A DNA stretch of 64,000 nucleotides, taken from positions 19,039 through 83,038 of the forward strand of contig JAUILU010000008.1 of the NCBI GenBank assembly GCA_030432905.1, in the 5' to 3' direction. The position numbers and the translations under genes are program-made. Shown one piece after another: positions 43,332 to 51,940 of this stretch. Under the pieces are notes generated by a model. The model searched no databases, had not been told where the DNA came from, and saw only the letters and a program-made list of their open reading frames with translations. How positions within the stretch are numbered: position 1 is the stretch's first letter; each line of letters starts with the position of its first letter. This stretch comes from Phycisphaerae bacterium. Lineage in GTDB: Bacteria > Planctomycetota > Phycisphaerae > Phycisphaerales > UBA1924.

Positions 43332-46300
43332 TCACTCTTCATCGCTTTGCCCAGAATACATGTCAATCAACTTCGGGTATAGAAACGCCGCGCCAATCCC
43401 CCCACCTGTAAAAGTATCAAACCAACGTATAATCACTGGCCCAATATCTTGCATGGCTAAGGTCAATTCGGCCTGATCATTGCCCGCAGCTAAAATGCCT
43501 TCATGAAGAGCAACCCAGTCTTCGAGCAATGCATCTCCGGAATGCGGATGAATCGTCGCAAGTACTGCAGACCCAAATCCAAGAAATCCGAGCACCCTTG
43601 CAACGGCTTTCCATTTAGGATTAATGATCCAATTCTGCATCCTCTGATCCCATCTCCACTTCGGACGAACAAGCATTACTCGCTCGTTTGGAAATATATC
43701 TCGTATCCTTCTTGCCTGATCACCAACCAGCCTTGATCCACCTGCAGATATTTTTACATCGGCATACCAACATTTTGTTACGTCTAACGGTTGCCCAATC
43801 TGAGGTGTGTACCCGGGTTTACATATAACTGCATCTAACTGTACTCTTCCAGGAACACTACCAGTAGCTCCATCGAGTTGACGTACAATGCCTGTTTCTG
43901 GATCCACAAGCATCCCGTAACGTATATTGGCATGCCCCTGATACCTAAGCGCTAGACGTCGATCTACTTCTATACCAAACTCACTTCCACCGTTGTTTAC
44001 ATTCCTAGGTGCCCACCCTTCGTTTTTCATTTCGAGAGAAACGCCATCTGCATTGCGCTGGAGATCTTCAAGCAAATCGTCTGGTGGTCCTAACGCCGGC
44101 GGATCTGGTTCTTCAACAAGCCCCCACGACCAACTTGGATTGTAATACAGATCTACATTCCGGACTCCATTTGGCAAACCAAGCATCTGCTGCAGCGGCG
44201 GCTGAGTCACCTGACGCCGATAGTCCGGGATAACAAAATCCTCTGTTTCATAAACACCATCATCGACAGGGTGAAGTGGTAATTCGTGAGACTCCATACT
44301 CAGATTGGATATGTAGGCTGACGGTCTCGGATCGAGAATTCGTACACGGTGAGACATCCATGGCCCCGTGCCTTGCGCTTCAAAACTAGGAATACCTGAA
44401 TCTGGGATAACACTTCGCACAAGAACCGCGGTTTCATGTTCCTCTTCTGATGCATTGACGCCCAACAGGACTACTTCGGTCGCTGTAAACCTAACGGCAT
44501 CGCGCGGCCACGTTGAGCCTTCAACTCCCGGAGCTAGTTCGGCTTTAATAATGGCGTCACCCGTGAAGACGCTTGGCATTACTAGTTCAACCCAAAGCGT
44601 AACACTCTCGGCCACACTCGCGATTCCAGAGCTATCGATCTGGACCATACCAAATTCACTTAGCGGGATCCATACGCCCGGGGGGATGTAGTCACCGCCA
44701 TCGTTGATCGTTCTCGGGTCTCTTGACGGCCCCCTGTTGGCCCAAAGCCTGACTCGTTCACCATCTTCGTATGCACGCTCGTAGCCAAACAGGCTATCAG
44801 ATGTTCCGATTGGTGGCTTTGCTGCCTGATAGAAAAACCGTACCGCCGCCTCTTCACAGACCGGCCCATCAACATCAAAAACTAACGGCACGAGCATCTC
44901 CTCGCCGCCCTCGTCGTCATCAGTGATGTCAACGGTATCGAACATGTTGATACCGTCGATGTACCCTGGTAGACCATCGCCGTCATAATCAAATATATTG
45001 GTCAGCGCAACTTTGCCGGGTGTGTCATCAGTCGGCCAATGCGCAAATTCAGCCAGTTCCTCATCCTCATCTCGCTCTGGACTATCGAGCGAATCGTCGT
45101 TATCGCTATCGACATCGAGATCAAGTTCTATCACCCTGGTCTTGCCATGAACATACAACCCGCCACACGGAGAGGCCACGTTGGCTGAGATAGTGACCGT
45201 CCCTGGGTTCTCGATCAGGATTGTGCAGCGGCTAAACCCGTAGTTATCCGCAAAGGAAATACCTTCTACAGTTGCTCCGCTTACCGACCAACTAATCGCT
45301 GAACCCAATTCCGATGTGACAGCACCAAACGTCAATCGTGTTGGCCCATTACCAGGAAAGATTGCCGAATATTTGCCGAGCGCCTGGCCGATCAATACAA
45401 GGACGCAGTTTTCATTCGTTGTGGATTCTCGGTCAATCCAGTTTTCCGGATTATCAAACAGGCACCGTGGCTTGGTCTCGTCTTCATCTTCATCATCGTC
45501 ATCACCATCGTCGTCGTCGTCGTCATCACCTCCACCACCGCCGCCTCCACCACCGCCGCCATCGTCATCGTCGTCATCACCGCCCCCACCTCCTCCGCCG
45601 CCGCCGCCACCATTGGTTCCGCCGCCCCCACCCCCGGAGCCGCCGCCACCAAGACCGCCATCAGTGGAACGTTTGAGGATGATTTCTCCGGTGGTACCAA
45701 CCCCAGTATCAGCATCCGGTGCCCAGAAAAGCAGTCTGCCATTAGGAACAACCGGGGTTCCGCCCTGCCACGCACCGGCTGCGACCGTGACATCTGCGGC
45801 ATCGACGGTGCCATCGGTATCGAGATCCAAAGCGGGATCATCGGAGCCAACTTGTGATGAAATATCGGCGAGGTCTTCAAGATCGACAATGCCATTCTCG
45901 TCTACATCTGCCCCTCTGAGAAAGAGCGTGGGATCATCCTCGGCAATCGGGTTGACACCAAGATCGCCCTTTGGCAATTCAAGCCATTCCTGCCAGACAT
46001 CGAGATCGGTGTCGATGAAATGGCTAGAGAAAACCAACTCGTCCCAGCCGTCGCCATCGGTGTCCGGGATCTCGTTGATCTCTAGGCCGAAGATATCCGA
46101 GACATTGCCGTCAAACTTGAGCACGCGATCAAAGCCCACTCCGTCGTAGACCCAGACTACGCCGTAGCCACCCCATCGCTCAACAAGCGGGACTGAGATA
46201 TAGATCTCAGCGATACCATCGCCGGTCCAGTCGGCACCGATCCTGGCGTCTGCTCCAAAACCATCGCCATGCAGAACCGGTGGCTCGAAAATGTAGATCA

Positions 46301-46499
46301 ATTCATTGGTGTCGCCGTCAACGACCTTGACCCTCTGGGAGTCCATCCCATCCGGATTCTCAACAAGCTCGAATTCGAGCCGATCAGGAATGTCATCGAT
46401 GTTCAGGTCGTCCTGATGGGTCAAAGGTTGGGCAGCAGCAGAAGACCCCAGAAGGCACGCTGTGAGTGCTCTGATCACAACAAACAAAAACAACCTCAT
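43332..46499 (-). CDS. Large secreted multidomain protein with C-terminal PD-(D/E)XK nuclease toxin-like domain
   Basis: 1055 residues from ATG 46499 (AGGAG upstream; a TTG at 46538 would add 13). A signal peptide covers about 1-23 (ending SSAAAQP). FG-GAP-like repeats lie at about 75-165 (FGADARIGADWTGDGIAEIY; FGLEINEIPDTDGDGWDEL). A pair of dockerin/EF-hand-like loops lies at about 197-240 (ADVDENGIVDLEDL; LDTDGTVDAADV). A Gly/Asp low-complexity linker covers 281-341, followed by beta-rich, Ig-like regions. The C-terminal part from about 838 reads GSEFGIEVDRRLALRY, later GRVQLDAVI (D889) and YADVKISAGGSRLVGDQARR (D914, K916). This matches E...D...DxK and the 'DLKTGxAxLTxxRxxQ' pattern of Tox-REase-type nuclease toxins. 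Two hydrophobic segments follow before the end. It is expected to be exported and to kill competitors by cutting DNA; that activity is inference. Confidence 0.65.
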   Translation of the reverse strand: MRLFLFVVIRALTACLLGSSAAAQPLTHQDDLNIDDIPDRLEFELVENPDGMDSQRVKVVDGDTNELIYIFEPPVLHGDGFGADARIGADWTGDGIAEIYISVPLVERWGGYGVVWVYDGVGFDRVLKFDGNVSDIFGLEINEIPDTDGDGWDELVFSSHFIDTDLDVWQEWLELPKGDLGVNPIAEDDPTLFLRGADVDENGIVDLEDLADISSQVGSDDPALDLDTDGTVDAADVTVAAGAWQGGTPVVPNGRLLFWAPDADTGVGTTGEIILKRSTDGGLGGGGSGGGGGGTNGGGGGGGGGGGDDDDDDGGGGGGGGGGGDDDDDDDGDDDDEDEDETKPRCLFDNPENWIDRESTTNENCVLVLIGQALGKYSAIFPGNGPTRLTFGAVTSELGSAISWSVSGATVEGISFADNYGFSRCTILIENPGTVTISANVASPCGGLYVHGKTRVIELDLDVDSDNDDSLDSPERDEDEELAEFAHWPTDDTPGKVALTNIFDYDGDGLPGYIDGINMFDTVDITDDDEGGEEMLVPLVFDVDGPVCEEAAVRFFYQAAKPPIGTSDSLFGYERAYEDGERVRLWANRGPSRDPRTINDGGDYIPPGVWIPLSEFGMVQIDSSGIASVAESVTLWVELVMPSVFTGDAIIKAELAPGVEGSTWPRDAVRFTATEVVLLGVNASEEEHETAVLVRSVIPDSGIPSFEAQGTGPWMSHRVRILDPRPSAYISNLSMESHELPLHPVDDGVYETEDFVIPDYRRQVTQPPLQQMLGLPNGVRNVDLYYNPSWSWGLVEEPDPPALGPPDDLLEDLQRNADGVSLEMKNEGWAPRNVNNGGSEFGIEVDRRLALRYQGHANIRYGMLVDPETGIVRQLDGATGSVPGRVQLDAVICKPGYTPQIGQPLDVTKCWYADVKISAGGSRLVGDQARRIRDIFPNERVMLVRPKWRWDQRMQNWIINPKWKAVARVLGFLGFGSAVLATIHPHSGDALLEDWVALHEGILAAGNDQAELTLAMQDIGPVIIRWFDTFTGGGIGAAFLYPKLIDMYSGQSDEE
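45477..45659 (-). repeat. Gly/Asp-coding low-complexity tract
   Basis: About 180 bases of GGN and GAT/GAC codons encode runs of up to 12 Gly alternating with 6-7 Asp (residues 281-341 of the large island protein). Both strands are open for long stretches here, which creates spurious frames. The tract is a likely flexible, calcium-binding linker and a likely site of length variation. Confidence 0.85.
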
Positions 46500-47288
46500 C
46501 TCAGTCTCCTGTATTATCCACCTATCAACTTGAATCAAGGATTTCTGAACGTATCCGAAAGCTTTCGCGGGTGCAATTCATGTCACCGCAAGCTGATCCA
46601 GAACATATTTGTTTTGCCATAATTATATGGAAATAATCATACAGGTTGAGCGGTGCTGAGCACGGACCTTCACACGCATAGTGCCTAGTCGTTAACCTGT
46701 CGGGCCATGAAATGCTGTGTAGCAGGGCCACATGCAAGCAGCAATAACCGATTCTATTTCAGAGAAACTTTCTGAGCTCAGTAACACAGTTTTGTGTCAT
46801 TGATTTTTAATATTTCATGGCCAATAGGACGACTGCCAACTCAAGCGACGAAATGGAGGCGGTACTGATGCCAATGAACGAATCTCCATTCATAACCCAA
46901 ATGCCTCAGATCAGGATGATTCTCCAGACCGATGGAACGGATTCGACTCGGTTCGGTTCCGCCAGATGGCCGAAGATTGCCAAGGAGACTTCTTGCGAAT
47001 CGCCAAACGGATGCAGTGCAGCGGAGAATTACAAGCAGGACTCATGCGACTAGCAAAGCATGATGCTTAAGCTACCTCTATGGAACCTGTTGTTCAGCAG
47101 GTTGCGTGGCGAGATGAGTTCGAAGTATCCGATCTAGAGGTTGCAGCATGGCGACTCAGCGATGCAAAGCAGCGTATCAACTCCGGTGAACCCACTGATA
47201 GCTTTGACTTGTGATGATCCGCTACGAGTCCATCCCAGTCTCTTCACTTCCTCAGTAGCAGCCTTGTAAGACTAGCAATGAGGTCTGT
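46500..47288. other. Right flank of the island: gene debris without a clear gene
   Basis: This is the longest stretch in the window without a good gene. On the plus strand, the frame open from 46828 to TAA 47068 reads RWNGFDSVRFRQMAEDCQGD and RIAKRMQCSGELQAGLMRLA but has an ATG only at 46966. A second small frame at 47080-47214 is listed separately. 46500-46820 contains the AT-rich upstream region of the large secreted gene and probably its promoter, but I cannot point to a convincing -35/-10 pair. Confidence 0.5.
47080..47214 (+). CDS. Possible small protein of 44 residues (island)
   Basis: ATG 47080 to TGA 47212 reads MEPVVQQVAWRDEFEVSDLE and continues VAAWRLSDAKQRINSGEPTD. The composition looks like a real helical protein, and no ribosome-binding site better than weak is present. 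It could be a small regulator or the tail of a decayed gene. No family is recognised. Confidence 0.3.
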   Translation: MEPVVQQVAWRDEFEVSDLEVAAWRLSDAKQRINSGEPTDSFDL

Positions 47289-47379
47289 GCGCTTGCATGG
47301 CGTGCAAGAGGTCGGCGGTTCGACCCCGCTCGTCTCCACTTTCAGATGACGCCTCTGGCATGTGCCGGGGGCGTTTTTT
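47289..47379 (+). repeat. Right 91-bp direct repeat (truncated tRNA-Ala 3' part plus terminator), candidate attR
   Basis: This copies tRNA positions from the anticodon stem to the end plus the terminator hairpin (47350-47379). The 5' half of a tRNA is absent upstream, so this is not a functional tRNA gene. It is the partner of 42190-42280. Confidence 0.9.
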
Positions 47380-47473
47380 GTGCGCTCGGCGCACATCTCC
47401 ATCGCTTGCGATGTCGAACCCAACTCGGAGCAACGGATTGGGCCGCCACGCGTCGTGGTAGCATCGGCAAACC

Positions 47474-48931
47474 ATGGACCAAGTCGAACCGAGCACGATC
47501 TTTCTGACCGGGGCGACCGGGTACATCGGCGGTCGGCTCGCGCCCAGGCTTTTGGATGAGGGCCATGCCGTCCGGTGTCTGTGCCGGAGTGCGGGCAAGC
47601 TGCGGGCGCGCACATGGGCGGACAACCCGCGCGCGGAAACCGTCGAGGGCGATGCCTCAGACGAGGGCCTATTGACTGAAGCGATGCGGGGCTGCAAGGC
47701 GGCGTACTTTCTGATCCATTCGATGGACACTTCGAGCGACTCGTACCGCAAGAAGGACCTTGAGATCGCCGAGGGGTTCGGCAGGGCTGCGAAGAAGGCC
47801 GGCGTCGAGCAGATCGTCTACCTCGGGGGTCTTGGCGAACTCGGTGAGGGATTGAGCGAGCATCTTTCGTCGCGTCGAGAAGTCGAAGCCGCGCTTCGGC
47901 GGGGCGGCGTGCCGGTCACCGTGCTCAGGGCGGCGATGATCATCGGGTCCGGCTCGGCGTCGTTCGAGATCCTGCGGTATCTGGTGGAACGGCTCCCGAT
48001 CATGATCACGCCTCGCTGGGTGAGCACCGAATCGCAGCCGATCGCCGTCCGCGATGTGCTCTACTACCTGACCGCCGCGATCAGGACACCCGAGGCACTC
48101 GACGCCACGCTCGACATCGGCGGGCCCGATGTGTGGTCGTACGACAAGATCATGCAGGAGATGGCGGACGTGCTCAAGCTCCGGCGCCGGCTCGTGATCC
48201 CTGTCCCGGTGCTGACACCCAGGCTCAGTTCGCTCTGGATTCACCTGGTCACCCCGCTCAACAAAGAGATCGCTCGACCGCTAGCCGAGGGCCTGCGCAA
48301 CCGCGTTGTGTGCCGAGACGACGAGTTACACCGGGTCATGCCTCACGACTGCTTTTCGATCCGTGATGCGATGGAAGCCGCGGTGACCAAGGCGCGTTCC
48401 GGCGATGTCGAGACCGCATGGTCCGACGCGGGCGTGATCCCCGGCGATCCGTCGTGGGCCGGCGGGACAGAGTTTGTTGACGAGCGCGAGATTCAAATCG
48501 ATGCACCCGCCGAGGCCGTGTGGAAATCGGTCTGCGAGATCGGCGGCGAGCGGGGCTACTACGGCGTGGACTGGCTCTGGCGGCTGCGGGGCGTCATGGA
48601 CCGGTGCGTCGGAGGACCCGGGCTTCGGCGCGGCAGGCGGAGCACGCACCGGATCCAGTACGGAGATGCCCTCGACTTCTGGCGAGTCACCGCGATCCGC
48701 CCGAACGAACATCTCGAACTCACGGCTGAGATGAAGCTGCCGGGCACTGCGACCCTGAGCTTCGATGTCGATCCGAATCCCGAAAACACCGATGACACGC
48801 GCCTCCGCATGACCGCACGCTTCCGGCCGCGAGGCCTGCTGGGCATCGCGTACTGGTACTCCGTCTTGCCCCTGCACGGGTTTGTCTTCCGAGGGATGCT
48901 CAAAGGCATCGCGAAGCAGGCGGCCAACTAG
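47474..48931 (+). CDS. Atypical SDR (NAD(P)-binding) protein fused to DUF2867/SRPBCC-like domain
   Basis: A 485-residue protein. The N-terminal Rossmann motif is STIFLTGATGYIGGRLAPRL (TGxxGxxG, residues about 7-26), of the NDUFA9-like atypical SDR class, and covers about residues 1-300 (VLRAAMIIGSGSASFEILRY). The C-terminal DUF2867 region from about 330 (EREIQIDAPAEAVWKSVCEI) has an SRPBCC-like lipid-binding pattern. It is the first gene right of the island, convergent with the DCC/carotenoid unit. It could act on a quinone or isoprenoid, but the substrate is unknown. Confidence 0.82.
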   Translation: MDQVEPSTIFLTGATGYIGGRLAPRLLDEGHAVRCLCRSAGKLRARTWADNPRAETVEGDASDEGLLTEAMRGCKAAYFLIHSMDTSSDSYRKKDLEIAEGFGRAAKKAGVEQIVYLGGLGELGEGLSEHLSSRREVEAALRRGGVPVTVLRAAMIIGSGSASFEILRYLVERLPIMITPRWVSTESQPIAVRDVLYYLTAAIRTPEALDATLDIGGPDVWSYDKIMQEMADVLKLRRRLVIPVPVLTPRLSSLWIHLVTPLNKEIARPLAEGLRNRVVCRDDELHRVMPHDCFSIRDAMEAAVTKARSGDVETAWSDAGVIPGDPSWAGGTEFVDEREIQIDAPAEAVWKSVCEIGGERGYYGVDWLWRLRGVMDRCVGGPGLRRGRRSTHRIQYGDALDFWRVTAIRPNEHLELTAEMKLPGTATLSFDVDPNPENTDDTRLRMTARFRPRGLLGIAYWYSVLPLHGFVFRGMLKGIAKQAAN

Positions 48932-48947
48932 CAAGCAACGCACAATC

Positions 48948-49358
48948 TCATTTGACCCTGCACGCGCCGGAGCTGCAGCTGTCCTTACGCTGAAGATACG
49001 GCCGCAGCTTCGCGAAAACCTTGTACATCCCTTCACTGATCTGTTTCAGAATCGGCCAACGAGTCGGCGCAACGAGCCAGCCGAGCCCCATCGTGCTGTA
49101 CGCTCTGCGGAAGACCTCGACACCGGTGACCATGTCGCCCTCGGTGGTTAGGCCATGGATTGTGCCCATGAAATCGGTGTGCGTTTTGCCGTAGAGGCCC
49201 GGGTTGAATTCGGCTGCCGCGATGTCGACAAAGCCGAGCCTGTTCGACTTGTCGCGGCGCTGCATCCACGCCGCCTCTCGCGCGCACAACGGGCATTTGC
49301 CGTCGATGAACAGCGTGAACCGATCGACCGGCTCGTTCTGTGCCGTTTGCTCGGTCAT
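48948..49358 (-). CDS. DCC-family (DUF393) thiol-disulfide protein
   Basis: A 136-residue DUF393 protein with the CxxC active site in FIDGKCPLCAREAAWMQRRD and the usual later block GVEVFRRAYSTMGLGWLVAP. The C-terminus has an added CSSGAC. Its start overlaps the stop of the squalene/phytoene-synthase gene by four bases, so it is part of that unit. Its role there is unknown. Confidence 0.85.
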   Translation of the reverse strand: MTEQTAQNEPVDRFTLFIDGKCPLCAREAAWMQRRDKSNRLGFVDIAAAEFNPGLYGKTHTDFMGTIHGLTTEGDMVTGVEVFRRAYSTMGLGWLVAPTRWPILKQISEGMYKVFAKLRPYLQRKDSCSSGACRVK

Positions 49359-50281
49359 CGCGCACGCGCCCCGACCTCGGCCCGATCGACCGACGCGAGC
49401 TCCGCGATGGGCAGGCCCTCGCGCGCGTGCTTGGCGATCGTGTTGTGCAATCCCGCGACCTGCTCGCGCGAGACCTTGGCGCCGACGCCTTCGCGCTCGA
49501 TGGCGTCGAGAGTCATGACCGCGAGAGCCGCGTTGAAGGCGTTGAACGCGACGATGCCCGGCTGCGCCGAGGCTCGCTCCAAAGCGGTGATGTACCGGTG
49601 AGCGACGCGAAGGTCCTCACGCGCGAGCACCATGAGTTCGTCGCGTCCGACGCATCTTGGCAAGTAGCACCGGCCCGCGTGCAGGTCGTTCTCCGCGTCG
49701 CGGATGATGTTGACAAGCTGGAGCCCCTCGCCGAACGCGGCCGAGTCGCGCTGCAAGTCCTTCTCGATCGGTGCCAGCTCAGGCTGGTGTGCGACGAAGA
49801 GCGACGAGCACATCTCGCCGACGATGCCCGCGACGATGTAGCAGTACGACCTGAGATCATGCACCCGTCCGCCGGAAAGGTCTCGGCCAAGGAACTGCGC
49901 CATGCCCCGCGCTGTTCGCGCAAGGTGCTCCGCGATGATCCGCTTGGCATCCTCGTCTAGGCTGCGGAACTCTTCGAGCACCGCGGGTGCGCTTTGGAGC
50001 AGCTCGACGTAGCCGGGGTCACTTGGCGCTGGCATCGCCGAGAGCAGGCTTGCGACTTCATCCGTTACGACGTCGCTCGTAAGCGAGAAGTCGGACGAGA
50101 TGACATTGAGAGCCGCGGCTCGCAGCTCTGGGCTTCCTTCAAACTCGTCCTCGATCGTGTCAACTATTCGGAAAATGAGGTACGCGACGGTCACCGACCG
50201 CTGGAGCATGGCGGGCAGGAACGGGATCGACAGAGCAAAGGTCCTGCTCGTTTTCTCGAGGAGTTCGGGCATGCTGCTCAT
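49355..50281 (-). CDS. Squalene/phytoene (dehydrosqualene) synthase family
   Basis: A 308-residue trans-isoprenyl diphosphate synthase-like protein. The first Asp-rich motif is in FRIVDTIEDEFEG, and the second in VNIIRDAENDLHAGRCYLPR. YCYIVAGIVGEMCSSLFVAH is the conserved helix. It joins two prenyl diphosphates (C15 to squalene/dehydrosqualene, or C20 to phytoene). The surrounding gene set argues for a C30 (CrtM-like) product, but chain length cannot be read from sequence. The ATG at 50281 overlaps the desaturase stop (ATGA). Confidence 0.88.
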   Translation of the reverse strand: MSSMPELLEKTSRTFALSIPFLPAMLQRSVTVAYLIFRIVDTIEDEFEGSPELRAAALNVISSDFSLTSDVVTDEVASLLSAMPAPSDPGYVELLQSAPAVLEEFRSLDEDAKRIIAEHLARTARGMAQFLGRDLSGGRVHDLRSYCYIVAGIVGEMCSSLFVAHQPELAPIEKDLQRDSAAFGEGLQLVNIIRDAENDLHAGRCYLPRCVGRDELMVLAREDLRVAHRYITALERASAQPGIVAFNAFNAALAVMTLDAIEREGVGAKVSREQVAGLHNTIAKHAREGLPIAELASVDRAEVGARAR

Positions 50282-51837
50282 GACGCCGCCCCCGCGAGCG
50301 CGGTTTCGCCTGCGCGAGCTGCTCTGCGGCGCGTGTCGATGCCGAGCTCTTTGAGCACAAGCCCAGCAGTGATCTGCGACGAAAGGAAGATTACGGGCAA
50401 GCCGGAGCCGGGGTGCGTGCCGCCGCCGACGAGCCAAGCGCCGTCGGCGAACGGGACTTTGTGCTGCGGCCGCTTGTGCAGCATCTGATCCAGCGAGTGC
50501 GCCAGGTTAAACGTGGCTCCGAAGTTGATGTTCTGGCTTGCCCAGTCTTCGGGCGTCAGGATCATTTCTTCGCGGATCCGCCCCGTCAGATCAACGCCGA
50601 GGACCGACCTCATCCGCTCGAGCAGCAGCGCCCTGCACCCGGCCGACTCCTTCTCCCAGTCGATCGGTGCGCGTGTGTTGGGCGTGGGCATCAGGACGTA
50701 CAGCGAACTGCACCCCGCCGGCGCGAGCGACGGGTCAGTGACGCTCGGGTTGCAGACGTAGAAACTCGGATCGTCGGTCAGCGAACCCGCCCAGCCTTCG
50801 TCGCGCCCGATGTCGGCGAGGTTGCCTGAGTAGTCTGGAGCCGTGCGGATGGTGTGGTGCGGCAAATCCACCTCGCCCTCGACACCCAGGTACATCATGT
50901 AGGTCGAGCAGGAGTACTTCTTCTTGTCGAGCGACTCGTCGGTGGTCTTGCCGCGCACGGATTCCGGGAACAGGTTCTTGATCGCCCACGTCGCGTCGGC
51001 GTTGATCACCGCGTGGTCGCACGCGACGGTCTCGCTTTCGAACTGAAGACCAACGACCTTGCCCCGCTCGGTCATGACGCGCTTGACCGGCATGTTTGTG
51101 CGGATCTTGCCGCCGAGCTCAACGAAGACGTCGGCCAGCGCGTGCATGAGCGCATTGCATCCGCCCCGCGGGTGCCAGACGCCGTATTCGTATTCGATAA
51201 ACGGCAGAATCGTGAACAGGCTCGGGCAATCGTAAGGGCTCATGCCGAGGTACTTGCTCTGGAATCCGACCGCGATCTTTGATGCGGGGTGCGTGAAGTA
51301 CTTCGAGCTGAGAGAGTCCACGGTCTCGGTCGGCTTGAGAACCGGAAGCACCTTGGCCGCGTCGGCGCGGATGAGATCGACGAACGAACGGATGGGCCGG
51401 CGCAGGATCGGCTCGGCGGCATTCAGCTTCCGACGGTTGTGCGCAACAAACGACTCGAACGCCTTGCCGTCTTCCGGGTGCAGGGAGGAGAGCTGGCGCG
51501 CCATCTCGTCGAGGTCTTGCGTCGCGTCGATCGTGACGTCGGGCTTGCCCTGCTGGCCGATCACCAGCCGATACATCGGGTCGAGCCGAACAAGGTCCGC
51601 GTAGTCGTTCATGTCCCGGCCCGCGGCGGTGAAGATCTCCTGAAGCACATAGGGCATCAGGAAGAACGTCGGCCCCCGGTCGAACGTGAACTCGCCCAGC
51701 TCGATGCTGCTCGTCCGACCCCCTATCTCGGGCTGGGCTTCGTAGACGGTCACGTCCAGACCCTTCGAGGCCAGCAGCACCGCAGCAGCAAGCCCCCCCG
51801 GGCCGGCGCCAACAACAGCAATCTGGGGTCGATTCAT
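50278..51837 (-). CDS. CrtI/CrtN-type carotenoid desaturase
   Basis: A 519-residue FAD enzyme from ATG 51837 (GGAG eight bases upstream). The dinucleotide-binding motif is VVGAGPGGLAAAVLLASKG (residues about 7-25), and YEAQPEIGGRTSS follows. The C-terminal signature is LVGGGTHPGSGLPVIFLSSQ. It desaturates phytoene or dehydrosqualene step by step. It is the first gene of the left unit, with the prenyl synthase and DCC gene translationally coupled downstream; a divergent aldehyde dehydrogenase gene lies on the other side. Confidence 0.9.
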   Translation of the reverse strand: MNRPQIAVVGAGPGGLAAAVLLASKGLDVTVYEAQPEIGGRTSSIELGEFTFDRGPTFFLMPYVLQEIFTAAGRDMNDYADLVRLDPMYRLVIGQQGKPDVTIDATQDLDEMARQLSSLHPEDGKAFESFVAHNRRKLNAAEPILRRPIRSFVDLIRADAAKVLPVLKPTETVDSLSSKYFTHPASKIAVGFQSKYLGMSPYDCPSLFTILPFIEYEYGVWHPRGGCNALMHALADVFVELGGKIRTNMPVKRVMTERGKVVGLQFESETVACDHAVINADATWAIKNLFPESVRGKTTDESLDKKKYSCSTYMMYLGVEGEVDLPHHTIRTAPDYSGNLADIGRDEGWAGSLTDDPSFYVCNPSVTDPSLAPAGCSSLYVLMPTPNTRAPIDWEKESAGCRALLLERMRSVLGVDLTGRIREEMILTPEDWASQNINFGATFNLAHSLDQMLHKRPQHKVPFADGAWLVGGGTHPGSGLPVIFLSSQITAGLVLKELGIDTRRRAARAGETALAGAAS

Positions 51838-51940
51838 GCGGTGAACTCCAAACGTAACACCGGTTTCGAGCACCCAGAAATATCAGATTCACACCAGACG
51901 CGCGAATCTGCAATCTGCCGGTTCGGCGAATGGAATCCAG

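Noticed and set aside
45316..46149. Plus-strand frame with long Ser/Pro runs opposite the Gly/Asp tract
   Set aside because: It is the complement of the low-complexity linker of the island protein and has no domain.
46817..47053. 78-residue plus-strand frame (MANRTTANSSDEM...)
   Set aside because: A neighbouring frame in the same place has more protein-like composition, and neither has a ribosome-binding site; treated as island debris.
47289..47338. Second tRNA-Ala gene
   Set aside because: Only the part from the anticodon stem to the 3' end is present. No D arm or 5' acceptor strand lies upstream, so it cannot fold as a tRNA.
47244..47615. Minus-strand frame reading ...TSGVEPPTSCTPCKR
   Set aside because: This is the well-known artefact of translating a tRNA-Ala gene antisense; it covers the truncated tRNA copy and is not a gene.
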